This document shows, in pieces, positions 53,275-63,108 of a DNA stretch of 64,000 nucleotides (positions are counted from its first letter, which is position 1; the number at the start of each line of letters is the position of its first letter). This DNA comes from Exobasidium rhododendri (lineage: Eukaryota > Basidiomycota > Exobasidiomycetes > Exobasidiales > Exobasidiaceae). The notes under the pieces were generated by a model. The model was not told the origin of the DNA. It made no database searches and saw only the letters and a list, made by a program, of their open reading frames with translations. Location of the stretch: assembly GCA_026210745.1 (NCBI GenBank), contig CP110630.1:2790001-2854000 (forward strand), given 5' to 3'. The position numbers and the translations under genes were made by a program.

Positions 53275-55218
53275 ATGGACAGCAAAGCAGGACCCTCACG
53301 GCCGCCGCAGAAGAAGCGGAAGAACACGATACACTCGGCAGAAGCACTAGAGAAGCAAAGCGTTAGCATCGATCGTGCCACTCGACTCCCAAAGTCATTG
53401 GAGCAAACGACGCCGTTGCCCGATGCCAAAGGACCAAAGTCACTTCGACGCATCAAAGACAAGAAGCTTCGATCACACCTCAATGACATTCATCTGAGCC
53501 AACGGCGAGCAGCCGAACATGCCAAAGATGTCGACGAATACCTTTACGCTCCTGCGCTAGGAGAGGAGTCAGGGATGCTCGAGACAGAAAACGCACTGGA
53601 GAGGACAGCTAGAGTGACACAAAAGGAAATACGTGACGGTATCTCTGTCGAAGCGGCCAAAAAGTCATTCAGCTTGGATCTTTCGGGTGGGAAGCGAAAT
53701 GTCGGAATGGGACCGTATCGATGTGATTATTCATCCAATGGGCGACACCTACTCTTAGGTGGTAAGAGAGGCCATTTAGCAGCAGTGGACTGGCAAACTG
53801 GTAAATTGATGTGTGAAGTGAATGTCAACGAGACGATTCGCGATGTCACTTGGCTTCATAATCAGAGCTTCTTTGCTGCAGCTCAGAAGAAGTACACGTA
53901 CATATACGATAGCCAAGGAACAGAAGTACATCAATTGAAATCTCACATTGAAGTACAAAGGCTGGAATTCCTTCGGTATCACTTTCTTCTCGCCACTGTA
54001 GGCAATGCAGGCTACCTCAAATACCAAGATACATCGACCGGTGCACTTGTTGCGGAGCATAGGTCTGGCTTGGGGCCATGTTCGACAATGGCTCAGAATC
54101 CTCTGACTGCTGTCATCCATCTTGGTCACTCCAATGGAACAGTGACACTTTGGACTCCCAATTTGTCCTCGCCTGCCCTCAAGATGCTAGCTCATCGAGG
54201 TCCGGTCAGCGGTATTAGCATTTCACGTTCCTCGGGAGGAAGGGAAATGGCGACAAGTAGTTTGGATGGTAGTGTGAAGATCTGGGACTCCAGAATGTTG
54301 GGAAAAGGTGCTGTTCGAGAGTGGCTAAGTCGTAGACCAGCCAACGATCTGTCCTTTAGTCAGAAGGGCTTGTTAGGTGTGGCTTGGGGAAATCACGTTA
54401 GCATCTACGATACAAAGAAAGCGCTTGGACGAGCACCTCCAGGGCCATACCTCAGCAACGGCTTCCCTAGATCGGAGCCAATCAGCATCAATTTTTGCCC
54501 CTTCGAGGATGTCCTGGGCGTTTCGCATGGCGGTGGATTTGACTCTATCATTGTTCCGGGTGCTGGAGAACCTCGCTTTGATTCAAGTGAAGCAGATCCC
54601 TTTGAAACAAAGAACAGTCGACGTGAGAGAGAAGTCCATTCGTTATTGGACAAAGTCCAATCAGACACGATCACGTTGGATCCAGAAATGTTGGGTCAAT
54701 TGGACGTTGCGCCTGCAGAATCTTTCGGAAGGGAGAACATCGATGATAGTCGCGGACTCCCTAGATCGGTGGATGGACGGCCGTTTGCTCGTCTGACTCG
54801 GATGGAGAGATTACGACTGCAAGGAAAGGCAGACGAGGGTGTGAATGCCGCTGTACAGGGCGCAGAAGAAGCAGACATGGTGGCTAGCAGTGATGATGGT
54901 AGTGACGATGACGATGACCATGATGCTAGTGCAAAAGATTGGAATCAAGCCACAGCCATCGGCAAGGGCAGCGTCAAAGAAAAGCACAAGATGAGAGGGC
55001 GAAACGCTGCAGGCAAAAAGTATACCGCCAAGCAGCGAACCAACGTTGATACCGGGAACATCGCCGCACTTCGGAGCAAGAACGAGGCCCAGCAACAAGC
55101 ACAGAAACTGGAGAACAACCTCTCTGTCAATGGAATCAATGATCAGCCTTCTGAGCCGCAGTCAGCCCTGGACTACTTTGGAAAGAGGTCGCGGAAGAGG
55201 GCAAAGCCTGCAGTGTAA
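53275..55218 (+). CDS. UTP7: U3 snoRNP protein Utp7 (WDR46/BING4)
   Basis: A single exon encodes 647 residues. Utp7 is a WD40 scaffold of the SSU processome. After a basic N-terminus, family blocks appear: KLRSHLNDIHLSQRRAAEHA, then VDEYLYAPALGEESGMLETE and SLDLSGGKRNVGMGPYRCDY. WD blades follow (LLLGGKRGHLAAVDWQTGKL, MATSSLDGSVKIWDSRMLGK). The BING4 C-terminal module has VSHGGGFDSIIVPGAGEPRF followed by DSSEADPFETKNSRREREVH and FARLTRMERLRLQGKADEG. The C-terminus is acidic then Lys-rich (DGSDDDDDHD, KKYTAKQR), typical of nucleolar proteins. I took the ATG at 53275; upstream in-frame sequence has no ATG. Confidence 0.93.
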   Translation: MDSKAGPSRPPQKKRKNTIHSAEALEKQSVSIDRATRLPKSLEQTTPLPDAKGPKSLRRIKDKKLRSHLNDIHLSQRRAAEHAKDVDEYLYAPALGEESGMLETENALERTARVTQKEIRDGISVEAAKKSFSLDLSGGKRNVGMGPYRCDYSSNGRHLLLGGKRGHLAAVDWQTGKLMCEVNVNETIRDVTWLHNQSFFAAAQKKYTYIYDSQGTEVHQLKSHIEVQRLEFLRYHFLLATVGNAGYLKYQDTSTGALVAEHRSGLGPCSTMAQNPLTAVIHLGHSNGTVTLWTPNLSSPALKMLAHRGPVSGISISRSSGGREMATSSLDGSVKIWDSRMLGKGAVREWLSRRPANDLSFSQKGLLGVAWGNHVSIYDTKKALGRAPPGPYLSNGFPRSEPISINFCPFEDVLGVSHGGGFDSIIVPGAGEPRFDSSEADPFETKNSRREREVHSLLDKVQSDTITLDPEMLGQLDVAPAESFGRENIDDSRGLPRSVDGRPFARLTRMERLRLQGKADEGVNAAVQGAEEADMVASSDDGSDDDDDHDASAKDWNQATAIGKGSVKEKHKMRGRNAAGKKYTAKQRTNVDTGNIAALRSKNEAQQQAQKLENNLSVNGINDQPSEPQSALDYFGKRSRKRAKPAV

Positions 55219-55237
55219 ATGTGATTCTAACTCATGA

Positions 55238-55282
55238 TTGTAATGATGATGATGCTGTTGATGATGATGATGATGATTACAA
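55238..55282. repeat. GAT/ATG microsatellite bounded by TTGTAAT/ATTACAA
   Basis: Interrupted (ATG)n triplets between the UTP7 and RBR ligase 3' ends are framed by a seven-base inverted repeat, TTGTAAT at 55238 and ATTACAA at 55276. The structure may act in transcript 3' ends or be simple slippage. Confidence 0.7.
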
Positions 55283-55335
55283 TGACACTGACGATGGTGA
55301 TTGATATACATGTATATGGAGTGACGTGGCGAGGG

Positions 55336-57069
55336 TTACAGTTGTTCTGCTTCCCATCGATCCATCTCGTCTTCATTGACTTCCGGCAGATTCCAGACAT
55401 CTTCGCCGTTCCCTCCCAAGAAGACATCGAAGAGCTTTTGATAGCAGGGCGTGCCTGGGGTGTTGAAGTGACGATACGGTTCATTTGGGTCCAGTCTCGT
55501 TCCGCAACGATAACAAAGATGAGTATGACAAGACCTGCAAGTCATGTGATTGCAGCCCATGCTCTTCTCGATTCGAACGGAACAACATGGACACCTCTGC
55601 GTGTGACTCTCGATGTACTCCTTATTTTGCACTTCTTCTTCGTGATTCTTGACCATCCTTTCTAGATTGGACTTGCCGTACTTGACTTCCATTTCCCTGC
55701 GAATGGTACTTCCTTCTTCTGCTCGTTGATACCTTTCGATGAGCGCAGTCGATGACATGAGGTTGCAGGGTGATTTACCATGCCAAGCTTTGTTGCAATA
55801 AAGGCAATACGTGAAGCCGCAATCGCACTCTCGCATTGATTCGTACATTGTTCCTACATCCGTCGGATTTCCCCGCACTAGTTTCTCGCAGCCAGGTCTT
55901 GGACAATACCCAGCAGTAGGGTCAGTGGAGGCAAGAGCTCTGTCACGTAAGTCAGACAACCGCTTCACCAATTCAGGTCCAACGAATAGAAGCAATTCTG
56001 CGGGTGTAATCGAGCCAACTTGTTCACTCTTTTTCTTCTCTGTCCCTCGAAGATGCTCTGCGTCGTCCATCTTTTCGGAAGCGACTCTTGTCTTGACACA
56101 TTCGGGATCCGGGCAGGCTGCTGCTTGGCGAATGTATCCTTCGCGTATCATGCTTGACAAGTAGCCAGACAGGCACTCTTGACAAAAGACATGACCACAT
56201 TCGGACACTTTCCAGCATTTGCCGCCTCTCTTCTCTTCCAAACAAATACCACATCCAAATCTCTCTCCTTCGAATTCTTTGCGCTTGCTAATAATGTCAT
56301 TTGATCGTAACAGTGTGGCCAAAGGAGACTCGAACTTTTTTCGACCAAAATCACTCTCCTCTTCTACGACGTACTCTTCAAAAATCAGTGTGCCAGGAGA
56401 GGCGACAAAGGGACATTTCTTCATTGTCGATATGTCTTGCCATAGACTTTCTTTTAGATAATCGTGCCATGTGAACAAGACTTCTTCACTTGACCAAAGC
56501 TGCATGAGCGCTTGTCGCAGCCATTGAATCAGGGTGGCACGTAGAGAAGCAGCCGCCGAGGAAGCTGCGCTCTGTGCTTTGCGACTGCGTTTGCTTGAGC
56601 TTCTTACATTGATACTGGTTGCACTGACATGTTCTCCAGCGATCTGAAGTATCTCAGGTGCAGAATAGGTAGGATAATCTGCGGGCAACCGTATCAGGAG
56701 TCGAAGAGGTGGCAAGAAAGTAATCCCCTCTAAGAGAATATCTTCGACTCGGACGTTTGTTGATTCCTTGCAGTCTTGCTGCGTCGCACCAGTCACTGTC
56801 TTCGATTGTCTTGCTTTACTTTCCAGACTACACCCCTCTCCACTTGTCTCCTCTATTGCCGAGTGGATGTGTGAGCGGACAATGATCCTTGTCGAGCCCG
56901 ACAGAATGGCCGGCACAACAAGTCGAACTAACGCTGGCGATGGAGATGCATCTGATGTAAGGGTCAGTTCGCTCGGGGGCAGAATTGCTTCCAAGGCCAT
57001 CAACTCGTCCTCTTGAAGTTGGGCCTGCTCCATACTATCCCCTTTGGAGCAAGCGTGAGATCGACTCAT
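55336..57069 (-). CDS. RWD-RBR E3 ubiquitin ligase (RNF14/Itt1-like)
   Basis: A single exon encodes 577 residues. It has an N-terminal RWD domain (about residues 15-175: QEDELMALEAILPPSE, FLPPLRLLIRLPADYPTYSA). Then RING1 (GCGICLEEKRGGKCWKVSEC, GHVFCQECLSGYL), IBR (YCPRPGCEKLV, ECDCGFTYCLYCNKAWHG) and RING2 (RCPCCSVRIEKSMGCNHMTC, LCYRCGTRLDP). The Cys in GCNHMTC is the expected catalytic thioester residue of RBR enzymes. RNF14/Itt1 relatives act on translation: Itt1 affects termination in yeast, and RNF14 marks stalled ribosomes in animals. The extra acidic insert between RING1 and IBR is long. Methionines at 1 and 13 are both possible starts. It is divergent from the CNNM gene. Confidence 0.88.
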   Translation of the reverse strand: MSRSHACSKGDSMEQAQLQEDELMALEAILPPSELTLTSDASPSPALVRLVVPAILSGSTRIIVRSHIHSAIEETSGEGCSLESKARQSKTVTGATQQDCKESTNVRVEDILLEGITFLPPLRLLIRLPADYPTYSAPEILQIAGEHVSATSINVRSSSKRSRKAQSAASSAAASLRATLIQWLRQALMQLWSSEEVLFTWHDYLKESLWQDISTMKKCPFVASPGTLIFEEYVVEEESDFGRKKFESPLATLLRSNDIISKRKEFEGERFGCGICLEEKRGGKCWKVSECGHVFCQECLSGYLSSMIREGYIRQAAACPDPECVKTRVASEKMDDAEHLRGTEKKKSEQVGSITPAELLLFVGPELVKRLSDLRDRALASTDPTAGYCPRPGCEKLVRGNPTDVGTMYESMRECDCGFTYCLYCNKAWHGKSPCNLMSSTALIERYQRAEEGSTIRREMEVKYGKSNLERMVKNHEEEVQNKEYIESHTQRCPCCSVRIEKSMGCNHMTCRSCHTHLCYRCGTRLDPNEPYRHFNTPGTPCYQKLFDVFLGGNGEDVWNLPEVNEDEMDRWEAEQL

Positions 57070-57700
57070 CTTGCCACCATGATCTTGGTCTTGGCCTTGA
57101 TTTGGAGAGTGCTCTAAATGCTACTTTGCTTGTTCCCGATTCTTACCATCTTTTTTCTAATTCAAAATTGAGAGACTCCACATCACAACCCACGTGGCGC
57201 GCTTCGTCTTATTCTCGGTACCAAGTGGACTACGATTGCCATTGCGACGCATGCCGTCGCAGCAAGGTGGACCAATATTAGTGCGAGCGATCTGCTACTT
57301 CGTGTGTGACAGAGCCTTCCGCCTGGTCGTGATGGATGTGCACGAGTGTCTATCAATGGGAAGTAGGAGCTGAACTCTCCGATATCCTTGCCTGGTCACA
57401 CGATCTTGGCGAGAAGCGGTGTTTAATGAAAGTTTCTTTAGTGTAAAGTTGAGCCGCGCACTACACCCTGGACTTATGGGAGACAGTCACGCTAATGTAA
57501 GATTCGGTTTCAGAATAATTGTATTCAGATTCGAATCTACAAAGTGCCAAGGAATCTGACGACTCCTCGCTCTCGTTACCATCATCCACTGAAGACCCTT
57601 CTTGGCCCTTCCCATACCATCGCAAGACTTGCTCAAGCACACGCACACCGCAACTCACCTTCACGATCCGTCCATCAGATTACACCACTGTATCCAACGC
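57070..57700. other. Divergent promoter region RBR ligase / CNNM
   Basis: The 631 bp have no supportable gene. The CNNM frame stays open upstream to about 57602 but without an ATG. Confidence 0.45.
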
Positions 57701-60700
57701 ATGGTCGATCCTCCTGGTATAGAAAGCGATCGTACACCCTCACTCAATGGCAGCAGTATCTTCTCCTCTCGCCCTACAAAGCCCTTGAAAAGCAAAGGCG
57801 GCCACTCGCTTCCATCGACTCGAAAGGAACACAAAAGGACTCGATTTCTTTGCCTGAACAAGTCACCTTTACTTCTACTACTCTTCTCCCTTGCTATCCT
57901 CATTACTGGCACGCTCAGTCATGTCTTACCAGTCGATGTTCACAGTGGCACCACCACCACCACCGCCGCGGTCCGCTCAGCCAGTAAGCACAGCCCAGAC
58001 CGCGTCTTCGATACATCCCTTTTGGAAGCAACGTCCGCCTTGAGCAATAGAAAAGATGAAAAAGATTTACAAGACTACATCCACTTTGCGCCTGCAACGC
58101 ATACTCGTTCATTCTCTTTGCTCAAGAAGAGACACTCTTTGCTTGGAAAGCGGGACTCTGAAAAGTCCAAAGGTGTCACGATCGGCTTTGCATTCATCAT
58201 CATCATCTTGGTGCTGTTGTCTGGTGTATTTGCCGGTCTGACCCTTGGATACATGAGCTTAGATGAGACGCAACTACAAGTCCTGATGACCACTGGTGAT
58301 GATGCGCAAAAAGCTCGAGCGGCAAAGATCATGCCTATTCGACAAGATGGACATCTGCTCTTGACTACGCTGTTGATAGCCAATATGATCACGAACGAGG
58401 TGAGTGAAGATGACGAGAGCAGGTGTCAAGACCATGCAGCTAACACGTTAGCCACACTACTCGACTCATGGAGACACTGCCAATCATTTTCGATCAACTT
58501 CTCCCTCAAGTTCCCTCCGTTGTCATCTCGACGGTGCTGATCGTCATCTTTGCCGAACTCATTCCGCAATCTACCTGCTCCCGCTATGGACTTCAAATTG
58601 GAGCCTACATGGCGCTTCCCACTCGTATCATTATCCTCATCCTTTGGCCTGTCGCTTTCCCTGTTTCTCGAATCCTTCATTGGGTTCTTGGACCGCATCA
58701 TGGTATCGTCTACCGTCGAGCAGAACTGAAAGAGCTCGTCAGCATGCATGCTGCTGCCGGAGGACGAGGAGGTGATTTGAAAAGAGATACTGTCATGATT
58801 GTTGGGGGTGCTCTTGATTTGCAAGAGAAGGTCGTGAAGCAAGCCATGACCCCGATCGATCAAGTCTTCATGTTGCCGTTCACTGCACAGTTGGACTATC
58901 CCACTCTAGAAAAGGTCGTTCGAAGTGGACACTCGAGAATTCCAATTTACCAGGAAATAGAAGTGCAAGTGAATCAAGCAAAAAGTGGGACGTCAACGCC
59001 AAAGAAGAAGCTACCTCTGCTGGCTTCCTTTACTCGTAAGATCAGTGACGACGCTAACGCCAAGAGCGGCTCTCCGAAGCTGGACGGCAAGGATACTTCG
59101 AACGGCGAAGGAGAGGGGTCAAAAACGGTCATTCGAAAGAAGATTGTAGGTACACTTTTGGTCAAGTCGTGCGTCTTGCTCGATCCAGACGATGCCGTTC
59201 CCGTTTCCTCGATGGTCATCAATGCCCTGCCCACTGTGCCTGGTGATGAGCCGTTGTTGAATGTCTTGAACGTCTTTCAAGAGGGTCGCAGTCATATCGC
59301 TATTGTCAGTCCACGGTCTAGAAGGGGTATGTTGAATTCTGTTACAGAGATAGGCAGCAAGACTAATCTCTGGCACAGCAATTTAGGACCTCCTCTGGCT
59401 CCAAGTGCAAGTATAGCTCCTCGAGTAGATGGACTTGGGAACATCGACGAAGAAAAGCAATTGGACGGTGCCCACGAGCCCTCCCGCACTGACTCAGCAG
59501 ATTCTCACTCCCATTCGGACGGCTCGACGAGATCGAGCAGCAAGACGCATCACAACGGAGCGTCTACCAAGCGGAAACACATTTGGAGCCGTGCTTTTGG
59601 GAAGCTTGAAAGCAAGGATAGCATGGAGCAGACTGTTCCGTCGGATGCTACCATCAACGAGAGGAAAGTGTCTGAATTTCACGATCTTCGCAAGTGGGAC
59701 TCGCAGCAAGCGACTGACGGGCAACCGGACGACGAGAGTGGTCTACCTATCGGTATTATCACGTTAGAAGACGTACTGGAAGAATTGCTAGGAGAAGAGA
59801 TCTTGGACGAGTATGATGACCGAGGCAACGAGGAACAGGATTTTCGGAATTTGATTCCACCGCCTAGTCCAGACCATGAAATGACAATCATGCAGGAGAA
59901 GCAAAGGTCAGAAGTCCAAGAACAGGTGGCTGAAAAGGAATTGCAGTTGCCCGCTCCGTACCTGGATCACCACCAGACGAGCGCTCCTCTTCCTCCTCCT
60001 CCTCCCCCACAAAGTGCTACACAAAATCTTTCTGCTGCTACTGCTGCTCCACATCCACAGAAAAAGACCATGCTTACACGCTTAGGACTTGCGAAGCAGA
60101 AATCTCAACGAGACTCCTCTGTCTCCTCCGTTCCTACACACGTCTCTGCTGACGAACCGAACAGCTTGGATCAAGACATGGGCGGCTTCTCCACACCTTC
60201 ACCAACCTTGGCGTCTCAACAAGGTGGCAGCTACTTTGACAACGATACGGCTGACGGTTTGCAAAGACCGCTTCGATCCTCGAGTGTACCCCCCGCTATG
60301 GACCGATTGATGGTGACGACTGAAGAAAGTAGAGGTAGAAGCCACTCTAGGCCCCAGACGCCAAGCGGTGCTGCTCTTGCGACCTCTAGTCCTCTGCTCT
60401 ATTCACCACAAGCCAACAGACCGGTCGTGATACGCACTCAAGCGCCAGGAGGAGGACAGATGATCAGTATTGCCAACGAGAGCCTCCTTCGTGGCAGGCA
60501 ACCGAGCTTGCCATCCAGCAGTGCTGCTGCTGCTGCTGCAGCCGCCGCCGCCGCCGCCACCCCCACACTACGCAGTCAAACACCTGCCGGTCCCGCAGCA
60601 TTTGCAAACGCAGCCAGTACCGGCGCAACCAAAGGCAATCGCTTCAAGAGTCAAGCGGCTGTCGGCGTGGGTAGTGTTGCAGTCGACTTACCTGCCAGAA

Positions 60701-60795
60701 GTCGCAGTCAAGTGACGCCTTCCACGCAAGATCTGTCTGCCAGCATCGGTAGTCTCATTGAAGGGCAGAGCAAGGACGACAATGCGGACAAATGA
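57701..60795 (+). CDS. MAM3: CNNM/Mam3-type transporter (DUF21 plus CBS pair)
   Basis: Two exons (57701-58399, 58474-60795) encode 1006 residues. Mam3/CNNM proteins are vacuolar or plasma-membrane metal transporters, mostly tied to Mg2+ homeostasis. An N-terminal hydrophobic helix (SPLLLLLFSLAILITGTLSH) is followed by the DUF21 domain: TIGFAFIIIILVLLSGVFAG, LTLGYMSLDETQLQVL, LLLTTLLIANMITNETLPII and VISTVLIVIFAELIPQSTCS. The CBS pair starts at AMTPIDQVFMLPFTA, with VVRSGHSRIPIYQE and later GIITLEDVLEELLGEEILDE. Between the CBS repeats lies a 150-residue Ser-rich insert. The C-terminal 320 residues are low complexity, with PLPPPPPPQ and a 13-residue poly-Ala run from (GCT/GCC)n at about 60522-60558. 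Confidence 0.9.
60520..60558. repeat. GCT/GCC repeat (poly-Ala) in the CNNM gene
   Basis: Thirteen alanine codons in a row, changing from GCT to GCC midway, in the disordered tail. Confidence 0.8.
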
Positions 60796-61063
60796 TTCTC
60801 CTTTCGGGCCTCCCCCCTAGTCTATCATCTTCATGTCATTACTACTCTCTTCTCTTGTCATCTGCTCCTCATGAACGGCCAGTAGCAGACTGTCAACTAT
60901 TTTTTTCAGTATTGAGTGAATTGTCGGGAGGGACGGGCGTGCTGTGACATGACAAGGAGGGGAGCGAGTAGCAGTCTATCACAGCGCTCAACGAGACGGG
61001 GCAGAACTAAGGCCTTTGAGGGAGAGAGAAGGGGGAAGGGAGGGGAAAAGGCGACTGGCCGCT

Positions 61064-62316
61064 TCAAACAAGTGCACTGGTCTCCTTGACTGCTTCGATC
61101 TTGATCTGAGTAGTCGTTGCTTGTCCTTCTTTGGCGCTCTCAATCTCAAACGTAGGACCCTGGGTCACCCTTTCCACTTCGGCATGGACTGTAGTCGATT
61201 TCTCTACGTGGCCTTTCTCCTCGTTTGACGTGCTCTTCTTTCCCGAATTCGGCCTACCAAAGTAGCCAGACACTCGCTTCTTCCAGCTGGGCAAAGTAGG
61301 AACCCTTGCGTCTGTCTGAACCTCCTCATGGAGATGTATTTTTTTCTCCATACCCTTTCGAATGGCATTGAACACAGCTTTGGTGGGCGACTCTGCCTTT
61401 CTTGGAACTTTCGAGCTAGTCTGGTGGTCCGTTGCCTCACCCGAAGTGAATTCTTCGCTTCGCTCCTCGACGGTCTCGTGTACGTCAGTAGCTTCGCCAG
61501 TGGGTTGATCAACCTCATGACTCGTCCTGCAGACGAGCTTTGTGATCGACTGCAAGAGATTCTTCGACTCCTTTGCTTTTCCCTCTTCTCCTCCAGACTT
61601 GAGGGCTGCGTCTTCCGCGTCATTTGCTGCTGATGTGACCACCTCCGTCTTTAAAGACTGCTCGCTGTTCTGCTCTCTAGGTGTAATAATTTTGCTGATA
61701 CTTTCCAATAGAGGTGTCGACAATTTCGAAGAGTGCGTTTCCTTTTGAGTCACCGTCTCGGTCGTACTTGTTGCTGTAGTCTCTGCGACCGTCTCAGCAG
61801 CTGGCGGTGCAGCATCACGATCGGGGATCTTGGAGGCATGACCAAGAGGCTTCTCTGATTTGAGAACTCGACTGACCAGCTTAGTCAACGGGCCCTTTGC
61901 CTTGCCTGATTGACAATCTCTCTGTGTAGAGCTGTCCTCTCTGATGGGAATTGGGGCCTCTTTCTCATTTGCAAATGTGGAAAGGCGGCGATAGATCTTG
62001 GAAATTACACTGAGACCGCCGTTGTTGCCTTTCTCGCCTGCTAGACCGTCTCCCGTACGCGGGTCTGCCTCTTTAGCTGTAGCATTCTCGTCGTGAAAAG
62101 AAAGCTCTGCCACAGTCAACACTTCCTGTCGCTCGTCTTTCGGTGGAACAGATGGTGCGACTTCCTTCACTTCGGACCTGGTTTGAGTAGCAGACGACAC
62201 TTCTGCTACCGCTATGGGGGGGGGGGGTTCTTCATCTACATCAACGAGGCGACGATTCAGCTCACCCAAACCGATCACTCACATCCAATACTATCCTTGA
62301 GGTTGACAATTGACAT
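61064..62316 (-). CDS. Hypothetical acidic low-complexity protein
   Basis: Two exons (62283-62316, 61064-62211) encode 393 residues. I do not recognise a family. The start reads MSIVNLKDSIGSVAEVSSAT after splicing. The rest is rich in Glu, Lys, Ser and Thr without hydrophobic segments. A loose repeat is visible: VISKIYRRLSTFANE, LTKLVSRVLKSEKPLG, LLESISKIITPREQ, LLQSITKLVCRTS and AVFNAIRKGMEKKI each hold a short amphipathic helix spaced by 40-60 disordered residues. KKRVSGYFGRPNSGKKS is a basic motif near the end. The intron's 3' splice site is preceded by a 12-nt poly-C run. It could be a scaffold or membrane-contact protein; this is speculation. Confidence 0.6.
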
Positions 62317-62489
62317 TGCAGGTACGGTGCGTGCTATAATTTCGATAATGAGTGAAGGAAATCGTCGAGAAATGGATAGAAGTGAAGGTGTGTCTGAAGG
62401 AGGCAGTGGGAGACAGAAGGGTAATTCTGTGTCACAGGACACCGATAATGTCCGGCTGCAGGGGAGGAAAAACTGTATTCAAGCGAGTG

Positions 62490-63108
62490 AAGTCGAATAA
62501 GGGGCGATCGAAGTGACACACTCCAGGAGAGGGAAGATTGGGGAGAAAGCTTTTAAGGGGAGATCGAAAGTCATCTCTGCCAAATAATCGATCAAGGCGT
62601 TCATCTGCATTCTCCACCAGCGATGAGGAGAATTTAGCGACAGCAGGAGTATAGAGGTATCCGAGCAAGAGCGGAGAGGCGCGGTGCCGCCCTGGTAGCC
62701 ATCCAAGGTCGTTTTTGTGCAGCAGACACACTCCAAAGACACGTCATGACCGTGGCGGGCCTCAAATTTACGGTCCTGCTCCTTCGATGCACGGCAACTT
62801 ACGTCTTCGCGCGAAAAGGGAGCACTTCTCAGAAGCTTTCCTCTCTCCTCCAATGTGTGACCCGTCCACTTGCCATCTACAGAAGAGTTCGACGAGGATA
62901 GAAGGAGTCGTTCTACCCATCCCTCCGGAACAGACTCTTGGGTTCTTCGGGACAGATGTATATTGCAAGTTTGAAACTTGACAGCAATGATTCGAAAACA
63001 GTCTCTCCACACTGACACCCTAACCAACTTATTCATGGCAATACAGATCATGACGTGTCTGCAGTCACGCCGCATCATCGCACGATGGGAGTCGTTGCTC
63101 GCCATCAA
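62490..63108 (-). CDS. Possible small spliced gene of unknown function
   Basis: Open minus-strand frames can be joined by a good donor (GTAAGT at about 62808, reading down) and acceptor (ACCAG at about 62697). In the phase-compatible frame the exons read through CSGGMGRTTPSILVELFCRW and then GYLYTPAVAKFSSSLVENAD. No start codon, domain or hydrophobic segment is convincing, and other frames are also open. The alternative is that this is non-coding. Confidence 0.2.
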
